Below are positions 1-8,416 of a stretch of 64,000 nucleotides of DNA, in pieces. Source of the stretch: Dorea longicatena. GTDB lineage: Bacteria; Bacillota; Clostridia; Lachnospirales; Lachnospiraceae. The stretch covers positions 1,443,501 to 1,507,500 of the forward strand of contig NZ_CP100126.1 of NCBI RefSeq assembly GCF_024168045.1. The letters are read 5' to 3'. The first letter of the stretch is position 1; each line of letters opens with the position of its first letter. Both the position numbers and the translations under genes were made by a program. Under the pieces are notes generated by a model. It was not told the DNA's origin, searched no databases, and saw only the letters and a list, made by a program, of their open reading frames with translations.

Positions 1-1221
1 TATCTGGAACTGGATGAAAATCATGTATTCATGTCCTCAACACCATTGGATCTTTCGTTCGTATTCCAGATCCAGGATCTGCTGAGAAAAAATCCGGAAT
101 TATATTTTCCGAAAAGAACACCTCAGAAATCCGACCAGTTCCAGGATGGAAAAAGCATTATAGCACAGATCAAAGAAGAAGATAAACTGTTATCTTATCC
201 TTATGAATCCATCCGTCCGTTTTTGCATTTGCTGACAGAAGCTGCCGAAGACCCGGATGTTATCTCGATCAAGATGACCTTATACCGTGTTGCAAAGCAG
301 AGTAAGGTTGTAGAGGCATTGATAGAGGCCGCAGAAAACGGGAAAGAGGTCGTTGTATTAGTTGAACTTCGTGCCCGCTTTGATGAAGAAAATAATATTG
401 AATGGTCCAGACGTCTGGAAGATGCCGGATGTCAGGTGATCTATGGATTAGACGGATATAAAGTGCATTCAAAACTCTGTCTGATCACCAGAAAAAATGC
501 AGGACAGGTAGAATATATCACCCAGATTGGTACAGGTAATTATAATGAAAAAACTTCCCGATTATATACGGATCTCTCTTTAATGACATCCAATGTAGAG
601 ATCGGGCTGGAAGCTTCCAATGTATTTCAGGCACTGTCGAAGGGAGAAGTTGTTGAACATACCAGGCATCTTCTTGTAGCACCGAAGTGTTTGCAGAATA
701 AAGTGTTGGATATGCTGGACGAAGAGATCGCACATGCAAGAAACGGAGAAGAAGCTTATGCAGGATTCAAACTTAATTCCCTTACGGACAAAAAGATCAT
801 CGACAAACTGATCGAGGCTTCTGAGGCCGGAGTCAAGATCGATATGATCATCCGAGGTATCTGCTGCCTGATCCCCGGAGTGGAAGGAAAGACAGAAAAC
901 ATCCGTATCATCAGCATTGTCGGAAGATTCCTGGAACATTCCAGAATCTATATCTTCGGAAGCAAAGAAAGAAGGAAATATTACATTGCATCTGCAGATT
1001 TCATGACCAGAAATACTGTACGACGTGTAGAGGTTGCTGCACCGGTATATAATGACAAACTGAAAACGAAATTACAGGAAATGTTCGACGTTATGCTTTC
1101 TGATAATCAGAAAGCAAGAAAACTGGAAGTAGACGGAAATTATCACCGTGTGAGTAATGATCTTACACCGGTAAATGCACAGGAATATTTTTACGCTGAG
1201 GCATACCACGAGATTCCTTAA
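1..1221 (+). CDS. ppk: polyphosphate kinase 1, C-terminal part (5' truncated by window edge)
   Basis: The reading frame is open from base 1, so the gene begins before the window; 406 residues are visible. It matches the C-terminal two thirds of PPK1, which reversibly moves the ATP gamma-phosphate onto inorganic polyphosphate. The two phospholipase-D-like halves are visible: a YKVHSKL segment near base 465 carries the histidine that is phosphorylated in the family, followed by IGTGNYNEKTSRLYTDL, and HSRIYIFG near base 940 carries the second conserved histidine. It ends in TAA. A start at base 31 would be internal, because the upstream codons read as normal PPK sequence. Identification is firm. 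Confidence 0.95.
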   Translation, partial: YLELDENHVFMSSTPLDLSFVFQIQDLLRKNPELYFPKRTPQKSDQFQDGKSIIAQIKEEDKLLSYPYESIRPFLHLLTEAAEDPDVISIKMTLYRVAKQSKVVEALIEAAENGKEVVVLVELRARFDEENNIEWSRRLEDAGCQVIYGLDGYKVHSKLCLITRKNAGQVEYITQIGTGNYNEKTSRLYTDLSLMTSNVEIGLEASNVFQALSKGEVVEHTRHLLVAPKCLQNKVLDMLDEEIAHARNGEEAYAGFKLNSLTDKKIIDKLIEASEAGVKIDMIIRGICCLIPGVEGKTENIRIISIVGRFLEHSRIYIFGSKERRKYYIASADFMTRNTVRRVEVAAPVYNDKLKTKLQEMFDVMLSDNQKARKLEVDGNYHRVSNDLTPVNAQEYFYAEAYHEIP

Positions 1222-1281
1222 ATCCGGGCAGGTATATATCTGAGGCGGAATGCATAAAGTGATATAAATCACAAAAGTGGT

Positions 1282-1560
1282 ATGGATATGAATCGTCAGG
1301 AATGGAAAGAAAAAGCGGCGGAAATGTCGGGAGTCCCAAAAGATGTAGCAATGGGGCTCCCGATTCTTACGATTACCGGTACGGATGAACTATGTGTGGA
1401 AAATTACAGAGGAATAACGGAATATACAGATCAGATTGTCCGGCTGCAGACCAGATGCGGACAGATTAAAATCGGCGGCAGGAAACTGGAAGTCATCTAT
1501 TACACCAATGATGAGATGATGATTCACGGTCACATCAGGACGATCGAATACCAAACATAG
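1282..1560 (+). CDS. yqfC: sporulation protein YqfC (YabP/YqfC family)
   Basis: This 92-residue protein has the compact beta-rich YabP/YqfC pattern, with PILTITGTDELCVENYRGI in its first half. It lies directly before yqfD and phoH, the order known from Bacillus and Clostridia, where yqfC and yqfD belong to the mother-cell sporulation regulon. Its exact biochemical role is unknown. No strong ribosome binding site precedes the start; a second ATG two codons later is equally possible. It ends 11 bases before the yqfD start, so the pair is probably cotranscribed. Confidence 0.85.
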   Translation: MDMNRQEWKEKAAEMSGVPKDVAMGLPILTITGTDELCVENYRGITEYTDQIVRLQTRCGQIKIGGRKLEVIYYTNDEMMIHGHIRTIEYQT

Positions 1561-1571
1561 GAGGGATCGCT

Positions 1572-2834
1572 GTGTTTGAACAGTTCATCTGGTATCTGAA
1601 AGGCTATGTCCGGATACGTGTGTCAGGATATTCACCCGAACGTTTTCTGAATGCCTGCCGTTATAAAAACATCTATATATGGGATCTGAAACGTGTCTGT
1701 GGAGCATATGAAATGAATCTGTCGGTCAGTGGGTTCCACAGACTAAAGGAAATTATAAGGAAGACCGGCACAAAGGTTTGTATCATCCGCCGCAGCGGTC
1801 TTCCTTTTCTTTTTCACCGCTACCGGAAACGTCATATACTGTTTCCTGGATTTATTCTCTGTATTTGTCTTATCCTGTTTATGACACGTTATATCTGGGG
1901 AATTGATATCCGCGGGAACCTGTCGTATACGGATGATACTTTAAAGAAATTTCTGGCATCCGAACAGATTAAAAATGGTATGAAAAAGACAAATGTAGAC
2001 TGTCAGAAGATTGTCCGGGATCTAAGGCGCACATATGACGGGATCATATGGGTATCTGCTTCCATAGATGGCTGCAGGCTGGTCATTCAGATAAAAGAAA
2101 ACGAAGACGGCCTTGCGGATAACAGCACTATATCCCGGATAAACAACCAGTCTACAGATATCATTGCCGACACTGACTGCACCATCACAAGTATTACTAC
2201 CAGAACCGGCATCGCACAGGTAAAAAAAGGTGTACAGGTAAAAAAAGGTGATCTTTTGGTATCAGGACAGATCCCCATCTGCAATGATGCAAAAGAAATC
2301 ACAGGGTACTCACCCTGCAGATCGGATGCTGACATATCCGGCGAAACCTGTATTCCGTATCAAAAGATGCTCTCAAAAAACTATTTCGAAAAAGAATATT
2401 ACAAATCAAGATATCATTTTATCCAGAAAAAAGAATATGCAATCCGGGCAGGAAGATATATGATCCGAATCGGTTCTGTAAAAAATACATATCCTTATTT
2501 TGAAAAGCACATCTTCCAGTGGCAGTTCAGGCCGTTGAATATATTCCCTCTTACCTTTGAAGAAATTACAGTAACTCCTTACCGGAAAAGACAAAAGAAT
2601 TATACAAAAACGCAAATCCGGAAGATATTATCCGGAGATTTTCAGAATTACTGTAAAGAAATGAAGAAAAAAGGGGTAGAAATTATCCAGAATGATGTTA
2701 AAATATACACAGGGTCTGAGACGTACTCTGCGAAAGGAACACTGAAGATCAGATGCTCCGTTGGAAAGCAGGTTCCGTCCACACCGCTTCCGTCGGACTA
2801 TATTGCGGAAGACGACACAAAGAATGGAGACTAA
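1572..2834 (+). CDS. yqfD: sporulation protein YqfD
   Basis: This 420-residue protein starts at GTG with a strong AGGAGGG ribosome binding site nine bases upstream. A cytosolic N-terminal domain of about 95 residues is followed by one hydrophobic segment (about 96-112, FPGFILCICLILFMTRY) and a long extracytoplasmic part, the YqfD architecture. In Bacillus the gene is sporulation-controlled and needed for full spore formation; the molecular function is not known. The reading frame uses more A/T-rich codons than phoH downstream. It ends three bases before the phoH start, supporting one operon. Confidence 0.88.
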   Translation: MFEQFIWYLKGYVRIRVSGYSPERFLNACRYKNIYIWDLKRVCGAYEMNLSVSGFHRLKEIIRKTGTKVCIIRRSGLPFLFHRYRKRHILFPGFILCICLILFMTRYIWGIDIRGNLSYTDDTLKKFLASEQIKNGMKKTNVDCQKIVRDLRRTYDGIIWVSASIDGCRLVIQIKENEDGLADNSTISRINNQSTDIIADTDCTITSITTRTGIAQVKKGVQVKKGDLLVSGQIPICNDAKEITGYSPCRSDADISGETCIPYQKMLSKNYFEKEYYKSRYHFIQKKEYAIRAGRYMIRIGSVKNTYPYFEKHIFQWQFRPLNIFPLTFEEITVTPYRKRQKNYTKTQIRKILSGDFQNYCKEMKKKGVEIIQNDVKIYTGSETYSAKGTLKIRCSVGKQVPSTPLPSDYIAEDDTKNGD

Positions 2835-2837
2835 TGC

Positions 2838-3851
2838 ATGGGATTAATGGAGACAGTCATCGATATACCTGCAGAACACGAAGCCAATGTGTTCGGACAG
2901 TTCGATGCATATGCAAAAAAAATAGAACGCGCTCTTCATGTAACACTGATCGCAAGAGGTGAAAGCGTCAAGATCATGGGAGATGCTTTGAAAGTAGAAA
3001 AAGCAAAAAAAGTGCTGGATCAGCTTGTAGAACTTTCAAAAAGAGGCAACACGATCCAGGAACAGAATGTAGATTACACTCTGGCACTGGTTATGGAAGA
3101 CAGCGAAGAAAACGTACTGGAGATCGATAAAGATATTATCTGCCATACCTTACAGGGAAAACCGATCAAGCCGAAGACACTCGGTCAGAAAAAATACGTC
3201 GATGCAATCCGTAAACAGATGATCGTATTCGGACTCGGACCGGCCGGTACCGGTAAGACTTACCTTGCGATGGCAATGGCGATCACTGCATTCAAGAACA
3301 ATGAAGTAGGACGTATCATACTGACACGTCCGGCAATCGAAGCAGGAGAGAAGCTTGGATTCCTTCCGGGCGACCTTCAGAGTAAGATCGATCCTTATTT
3401 GCGTCCCCTCTATGATGCACTGTATCAGATCATGGGTGCGGAAAGCTTTATAAAGAATTCGGAAAAAGGTCTGATCGAGGTTGCTCCGCTTGCTTACATG
3501 CGTGGCCGTACATTAGATAATGCCTTTATTATTCTGGATGAAGCACAGAACACAACACCGGCACAGATGAAGATGTTTCTTACCCGAATCGGTTTCGGCT
3601 CAAAAGTCGTGATCACCGGTGACGCAACACAAAAAGACCTTCCGTCCGGACAGGTGTCCGGTCTTGATGTGGCGGCAAAAGTTATAAAAGATATCGAAGA
3701 TATCAGTATCTGTCACCTTACCAGCAAGGACGTTGTACGTCATCCACTGGTACAAAAAATCGTAAAAGCATACGAAGATTACGAAAGCAGACAAAACCGT
3801 CACGGTAATGACGCAAAATACAAAGGAAAAGATAAGAGGCGAAAATCATGA
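2838..3851 (+). CDS. phoH: PhoH family P-loop protein
   Basis: The protein has 337 residues. A KH-like N-terminal region is followed by a P-loop NTPase core with Walker A GPAGTGKT at residues 134-141 and a Walker B segment AFIILDEAQN near residue 230. PhoH proteins are cytosolic ATPases linked to RNA metabolism; the physical coupling to ybeY, whose product acts on rRNA, fits this. The stop overlaps the ybeY start by four bases (ATGA), so translation is coupled. Family assignment is firm; the substrate is not known from sequence. Confidence 0.93.
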   Translation: MGLMETVIDIPAEHEANVFGQFDAYAKKIERALHVTLIARGESVKIMGDALKVEKAKKVLDQLVELSKRGNTIQEQNVDYTLALVMEDSEENVLEIDKDIICHTLQGKPIKPKTLGQKKYVDAIRKQMIVFGLGPAGTGKTYLAMAMAITAFKNNEVGRIILTRPAIEAGEKLGFLPGDLQSKIDPYLRPLYDALYQIMGAESFIKNSEKGLIEVAPLAYMRGRTLDNAFIILDEAQNTTPAQMKMFLTRIGFGSKVVITGDATQKDLPSGQVSGLDVAAKVIKDIEDISICHLTSKDVVRHPLVQKIVKAYEDYESRQNRHGNDAKYKGKDKRRKS

Positions 3852-4342
3852 CATTATACTTTGAAGAAGAAGGCGAAATAAAGCTTCCTCTGGAATGCGA
3901 AACACTTGCAAAGAAAGTAGTAGAAGAAGCATTGGATTATGTAAATTGTCCGTACGAAGCACAGGTGAATCTGCTATTGACAGAAAATGAACAGATTCAT
4001 GAAATGAACAGAGAATTCAGAGGCATTGACCGTGCGACCGATGTACTGTCTTTTCCGATGATCGACTATCCGGAACCCGGAACATTTGATTTTCTGGAAG
4101 AGGAAGAAGATTGCTTTGATCCGGAAAGCGGAGAACTGACGCTTGGGGATATCGTGATATCAAAAGAAAAAGTTCTTTCGCAGGCAGAAGAATACGGGCA
4201 TAGTCCAAAGAGAGAATATGCTTTTCTTATTGCCCATTCTGTGTTACACTTAACAGGTTATGACCATATGGAAGAAGAAGAACGTCAGGTAATGGAACAG
4301 AAACAGCGTGAGATCATGGAACGCCTGGACATTCTGAGATAA
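3848..4342 (+). CDS. ybeY: endoribonuclease YbeY (rRNA maturation factor)
   Basis: The 164-residue protein carries the metal-binding signature HSVLHLTGYDH (three histidines in the H-x3-H-x5-H arrangement) near its C-terminus, diagnostic of UPF0054/YbeY. In characterised species YbeY acts in 16S rRNA 3'-end maturation and ribosome quality control. Length and position after phoH are typical. In many Firmicutes a diacylglycerol kinase, cdd and era follow; here a flippase gene follows, so that part of the usual cluster is absent. Confidence 0.95.
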   Translation: MTLYFEEEGEIKLPLECETLAKKVVEEALDYVNCPYEAQVNLLLTENEQIHEMNREFRGIDRATDVLSFPMIDYPEPGTFDFLEEEEDCFDPESGELTLGDIVISKEKVLSQAEEYGHSPKREYAFLIAHSVLHLTGYDHMEEEERQVMEQKQREIMERLDILR

Positions 4343-4389
4343 TCATTGATCTTAATAAATTTTTTACAAAATGATGGAGTTAAAACTGT

Positions 4390-6060
4390 ATGTCGGAACA
4401 ACATAAAAAAAATGAAAAAAATTTCCTGATACAGGGATCGATTCTTGCAATTGCCGGAGTTATCACAAAGCTGATCGGAGCCTTTTACCGGATTCCGCTT
4501 TTGAATATTATCGGAACAGAAGGAAACGGATATTATTCGGTTGCATTTTCAATTTATTCAGTTGCATTGATGCTGACTTCGTACAGTCTGCCGTTAGCTG
4601 TGTCAAAGCTTGTATCGGCAAGAGTGGCTGTCGGCGAATATAAAAATGCAAACAAAATCTTCCGGGGTGCTATGACCTTTGCACTTCTTGCCGGTGGAAT
4701 TGTCTCTCTTCTGGTATTTTTCGGAGCAGATTTTATTGCAACAACCATTATGCATCTTGACATGAGTGCCTATGCGCTCCGTGTTCTCGCACCGTGCATC
4801 CTGATCGTAGCACTTCTCGGGGTGTTACGCGGATTTTTCCAGGGAATGGGATCTATGATCCCGACAGCAATCTCACAGGTGATCGAGCAGATTGTAAATG
4901 CTGTTGTATCGATCGCAGGTGCATATTTATTATTCAATGCAGGAAGAGCTGTCGGAAAGACCAGAGGCGACAAATCCTTCGGTCCTGCCTATGCGGCAGC
5001 AGGCGGAACACTCGGAACAGTCCTTGGTGCATTGAGCGCCTTGATATTTGTCGGATTCATTTTTCTCGCATACCACAAAGTATTCAAAAAGAAAATGAAA
5101 CACGATCATTCAAGGAAAAGAGAAAGTTACAGAACCGTATACAAAGTGTTGTTTGTGACCATCGCACCTGTCATTTTAAGTGCAACGGTATATAATATCA
5201 GTGATTTTGTAGATACTGCACTTTTTAACAATGTCATGGCTGCCCAGGGATTCAGCAAAAAAGAATACGCAAGTCTTCTTGGAATCTTTCAGGGACAGTA
5301 CAGTACAATGATCAATGTGCCGCTCTCTATCTCAAGTGCACTTGCCGCCTCACTGGTGCCGAGCCTGGTTGCCACTGTACAGACCGGTAACCGTAAGCAG
5401 GTACATAACAAGATTAATACCGTAAGCCGTTTCAACATGTTGATCGCAATCCCATGTGCAGTTGGATTTATCACACTTGCAAAACCGATCCTGAATTTAT
5501 TATATTTTACACAGGATAATACTACAGCAGCACGGATGCTTCAGATGGGGGCGCTTTCAGTTGTCTTTTTCTGTCTGTCAACAGTGACCAACTCTGTATT
5601 ACAGGGACTGGATGATATGATGACACCGGTAAAAAATGCGGCAATTTCACTGGTGATCCATATCGTGACATTATTCCTGATGCTGGTAGTACTAAAATGG
5701 AACATTTATGCGGTTGTATTAAGTAAGATCATATTCTCCGGAGCAATCTGCATACTGAATGCGAAAGCACTTCGTGACAGAATCGGTTATGTTCAGGAGA
5801 AAAAGAAAACATTCTTAATTCCGACACTTGCTTCCCTGATCATGGGTGTGATCGCAATTGTGATTCATCTGATCTTCGAATTATTCGCTGGTCCGTATAT
5901 CGCAACAATCATTGCACTTCTGGCAGCAGTTGCAACATATGGAGTATCTATCGTTGCACTTGGCGGGATTACGGAAGAAGAATTACTTGGCATGCCAAAA
6001 GGAGCAGCCCTTGTGACAATATGCCGGAGACTACATTTGATAAGAGGGGAATACAAGTAA
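4390..6060 (+). CDS. MOP-superfamily flippase (MurJ/SpoVB-like polysaccharide transporter)
   Basis: This is a 556-residue polytopic membrane protein with about 14 hydrophobic segments spread over its full length and an N-terminal LIQGSILAIAGVITKLIGAFYRIPLL signature shared by SpoVB, YtgP and related MOP exporters. The family flips lipid-linked sugars; MurJ/YtgP members act on lipid II, while SpoVB acts in spore cortex synthesis. Sequence alone does not separate these roles. The gene starts 47 bases after ybeY with only a weak ribosome binding site. Its last codons overlap the purine-rich binding site of the next gene. Confidence 0.85.
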   Translation: MSEQHKKNEKNFLIQGSILAIAGVITKLIGAFYRIPLLNIIGTEGNGYYSVAFSIYSVALMLTSYSLPLAVSKLVSARVAVGEYKNANKIFRGAMTFALLAGGIVSLLVFFGADFIATTIMHLDMSAYALRVLAPCILIVALLGVLRGFFQGMGSMIPTAISQVIEQIVNAVVSIAGAYLLFNAGRAVGKTRGDKSFGPAYAAAGGTLGTVLGALSALIFVGFIFLAYHKVFKKKMKHDHSRKRESYRTVYKVLFVTIAPVILSATVYNISDFVDTALFNNVMAAQGFSKKEYASLLGIFQGQYSTMINVPLSISSALAASLVPSLVATVQTGNRKQVHNKINTVSRFNMLIAIPCAVGFITLAKPILNLLYFTQDNTTAARMLQMGALSVVFFCLSTVTNSVLQGLDDMMTPVKNAAISLVIHIVTLFLMLVVLKWNIYAVVLSKIIFSGAICILNAKALRDRIGYVQEKKKTFLIPTLASLIMGVIAIVIHLIFELFAGPYIATIIALLAAVATYGVSIVALGGITEEELLGMPKGAALVTICRRLHLIRGEYK

Positions 6061-6062
6061 GT

Positions 6063-6884
6063 ATGAGACCAGTAAAGAAAATTGCTCTGTTACACGATAT
6101 CTGCGGTGTCGGCAAGGCAGCCATGATGAATATGACACCGATCTTAAGCATGATGGGAATCGAGGTATGTCCAGTACCGACAGTACTGTTATCAACACAT
6201 ACCGGTGGCTATGGCACTCCGGCGGTCTGCCATGTACCCGGAGACTATATACGTGCATGTGCAGATCATTACAAGAAAGAACATATTACATTTGATGCTA
6301 TTTTTGTCGGATACCTTGGAAAAGCTGATGTAATTGATGCCGTCATCTATTTCATTAGTCAATTTCCGGACACAAAGGTTATTTTAGATCCTATCATGGG
6401 TGATCACGGAGTTTACTATACAAATTTTGACGAATCTTATGGTGCTGCAATGCGGAAAATCCTTCCGTATGCAGACGTAATTCTGCCAAATCTGACAGAA
6501 ATGTATCTGCTCGCCGGAAAAGAATATCAGCTCACAGGCAATCACAGAAATGTACTGCATTTGTGTGAAATCCTCCGTGAATTGGGAGCAAAAAACATGA
6601 TCATTACCAGCGTTCCAAAAGACGACTGTAAAAAGGGTATCGTGTTATACGAAGACAATGCATTTCTTTATATCGGAAATGGTGAAAACCTGAAAGAATT
6701 TCATGGAGCCGGAGACGCATTTGACGGAATGTTCCTGGCAAAGCTTCTGCAGGGAAATTCCCTTTTGGAAAGTGTACAGGCTTCGCATGCGTTTGTTTGT
6801 GCCTGTATCAGAGAAAGCGAAAAGTATGACTATCCGGAACGGGAAGGCCTTTTAATTGAAAGAACATTGAAGAAAATTGTATAA
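6063..6884 (+). CDS. PfkB-family pyridoxal/pyridoxamine kinase
   Basis: The ATG at 6063 was chosen because GAGGGGA at 6044-6050 gives it a ribosome binding site; an upstream in-frame start at 6021 would overlap the flippase. The 273-residue product has the ribokinase/PfkB fold: an early HDICGVGKAAM segment, and the GAGDAFDGMF signature at the C-terminus whose aspartate is the catalytic base. Sequence features fit the pyridoxal/pyridoxine kinase branch (PdxY/PdxK-like), which makes PLP precursors in the cytosol. Substrate choice within the family is uncertain. No other B6 gene is adjacent. Confidence 0.8.
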   Translation: MRPVKKIALLHDICGVGKAAMMNMTPILSMMGIEVCPVPTVLLSTHTGGYGTPAVCHVPGDYIRACADHYKKEHITFDAIFVGYLGKADVIDAVIYFISQFPDTKVILDPIMGDHGVYYTNFDESYGAAMRKILPYADVILPNLTEMYLLAGKEYQLTGNHRNVLHLCEILRELGAKNMIITSVPKDDCKKGIVLYEDNAFLYIGNGENLKEFHGAGDAFDGMFLAKLLQGNSLLESVQASHAFVCACIRESEKYDYPEREGLLIERTLKKIV

Positions 6885-6931
6885 ATAGGGTGAGTTGAGC
6901 GAATACTGTACTCAAAAAAGGAGTCTTCATT

Positions 6932-7300
6932 ATGAAAAACAAGTATGGTATTGGCTTTTTACTGTTTCTGATCCTCATCGTATTCGGAATCACCTGTGCT
7001 TATCAGCTTAGCTTAAACAGGGGAAAACGTGAAATTCAGGCAGAGAAAACAGCAGAGAAGCAAAAAACACAAGATCTTTCTGTTGCCGCAGATGGACAGG
7101 CTTTAAAAGAAGACTGTTACTATCTGAAATCTCTGAATGGCTATGTAGTCGTATATCTGAATGATAAAAAAACGGTATATGAATACACAGATATTCCACT
7201 GGATGGTCTTCCTGAGACACTGCAGCAGGAGATCCATAATGGAAAATACGTTGAGACATCAGCAGCCCTATACGGATTTCTCGAGAATTATTCGAGTTAA
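6932..7300 (+). CDS. membrane-anchored protein with BofC C-terminal-like domain
   Basis: The protein has 122 residues: one N-terminal membrane segment (about 7-27, GIGFLLFLILIVFGITCAYQ), a charged linker, and a 60-residue domain reading YYLKSLNGYVVVYLND near the start and GKYVETSAALYGFLENYSS at the end. This resembles the C-terminal domain of BofC, the forespore protein that controls sigma-K processing in Bacillus. The similarity is my recognition of the pattern, not a search result. The ribosome binding site is AAAGGAG. A sporulation role is possible but inferred. Confidence 0.6.
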   Translation: MKNKYGIGFLLFLILIVFGITCAYQLSLNRGKREIQAEKTAEKQKTQDLSVAADGQALKEDCYYLKSLNGYVVVYLNDKKTVYEYTDIPLDGLPETLQQEIHNGKYVETSAALYGFLENYSS

Positions 7301-7331
7301 ATCTGAGTATATTAAGGAAGGACAAAAGATA

Positions 7332-7553
7332 ATGGATGATAAGAAAGTAGCAAGAATCAATGAATTATATCACAAGTCTAAAGCCGAAGGTCTGACACCG
7401 GAGGAATTAAAAGAACAGCAGATATTGAGAAAAGAATACATTGATTCTTTCAAAAGAAATCTGCGCGGACAGCTAAACAACATTTCTATAAAGGAAAAAG
7501 ACGGAAGTATTACGAATTTGGGTGAGAAATTTGGAAACAAAAAAGGAAATTAG
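7332..7553 (+). CDS. DUF896 (YnzC-type) small helical protein
   Basis: The ATG at 7332 is preceded by AAGGAAGG and gives a 73-residue product beginning MDDKKVARINELYHKSK and containing the family pattern GLTPEELKEQQILRKEYID. DUF896 proteins are short cytosolic helical hairpins widespread in Firmicutes; in Bacillus YnzC lies in an SOS-induced operon, but no general function is known. Longer in-frame starts upstream overlap the preceding gene and lack a binding site. The C-terminus overlaps the next gene by about 23 bases. Confidence 0.88.
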   Translation: MDDKKVARINELYHKSKAEGLTPEELKEQQILRKEYIDSFKRNLRGQLNNISIKEKDGSITNLGEKFGNKKGN

Positions 7554-8103
7554 ACATAAGATCATCCGTCTCAGAAAAGAGATGGATCCGCTTGTGTGGC
7601 AACAGACCACCAATACTATCACGGAAACAGTGATCAATCATCCACTGTTTTTAGAAGCGACTGACATCTACTGTTATGCGAATTACAATGGCGAAACCGG
7701 AACCTTGGCAATCATGGAGGAAGCCTGGAAACTTGGTAAAAGTGTATGGTTTCCAAGAGTCGAGGGCAGCGAGATGAATTTTTATCTGGTAGAACAAAAA
7801 GAGGATCTGCAGCCTGGTGCATATGGAATTCTGGAACCGACAGGTGAATACAAAGCCGACGGATATGACGGACTTCTGATCATGCCGGGTGTCGCTTTTG
7901 ACGAAGAATGTCACCGAATCGGATATGGCGGCGGTTTTTATGACAAATATCTGGAAAAACATCCGGATCTGCATACGATTGCAGTTGCTTTTGAATTGCA
8001 GATGTACAGAGAACTGCCTTTTGAGGAACATGATATAAAACCGGAAAAAGTTATTACAGAAAAGCATATCTATCCATTGGAATCAGGTGAATGTTTTTTG
8101 TAA
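7531..8103 (+). CDS. 5-formyltetrahydrofolate cyclo-ligase
   Basis: The enzyme converts 5-formyl-THF to 5,10-methenyl-THF with ATP, rescuing folate from the storage form. The product (about 190 residues) shows N-terminal basic residues (IRHKIIRLRKEMD), a PRVEGSEMNFY core and the GYGGGFYDKYL glycine-rich motif that binds substrate. The start is uncertain: TTG 7531 has GGGTGAG a few bases upstream and is preferred; GTG 7522 is three codons longer. Both overlap the DUF896 gene, suggesting translational coupling. Confidence 0.92.
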   Translation: METKKEIRHKIIRLRKEMDPLVWQQTTNTITETVINHPLFLEATDIYCYANYNGETGTLAIMEEAWKLGKSVWFPRVEGSEMNFYLVEQKEDLQPGAYGILEPTGEYKADGYDGLLIMPGVAFDEECHRIGYGGGFYDKYLEKHPDLHTIAVAFELQMYRELPFEEHDIKPEKVITEKHIYPLESGECFL

Positions 8104-8152
8104 TTTCTGATTAAGATATGAAAAAATATAATACTTAAAGGAGTGAGCCAGA

Positions 8153-8335
8153 ATGGCAAACGGATTACCCAGAGATCCCATGCTGTTACTCAGTGTGGTC
8201 AATACAAAACTAAGAGACTATTATCACAGCCTGGATGCTTTATGTGACGATATGAATGTCAATAAAGAAGAAATTATAAGTGCTTTGAAGTTGATTGATT
8301 ATGCATATGATTCAGACATACAGCAATTTGTCTAG
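8153..8335 (+). CDS. DUF4250 domain protein
   Basis: This 60-residue protein has the conserved pattern LPRDPMLLLSVVNTKLRD then LDALCDDMNVNKEEI, characteristic of DUF4250, a family of short proteins found mostly in Clostridia and Bacteroidetes. It has a strong AAAGGAG ribosome binding site. The predicted fold is a small helical domain that resembles a helix-turn-helix, but no function is established. It sits alone between the folate enzyme and miaB, with an 81-base gap after it. Confidence 0.85.
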   Translation: MANGLPRDPMLLLSVVNTKLRDYYHSLDALCDDMNVNKEEIISALKLIDYAYDSDIQQFV

Positions 8336-8416
8336 ATTGCCATACATTCTGCAAAAAGCTGTTGTCTTCACTTTCTGTGAAAGACTAATAATGAATAATA
8401 CAAAGGAGCAAAGAGA

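Noticed and set aside
8370..8391. Terminator hairpin between the DUF4250 gene and miaB
   Set aside because: GTCTTCAC and GTGAAAGAC can pair with one bulge, but no T run follows; it is not strong enough to list.
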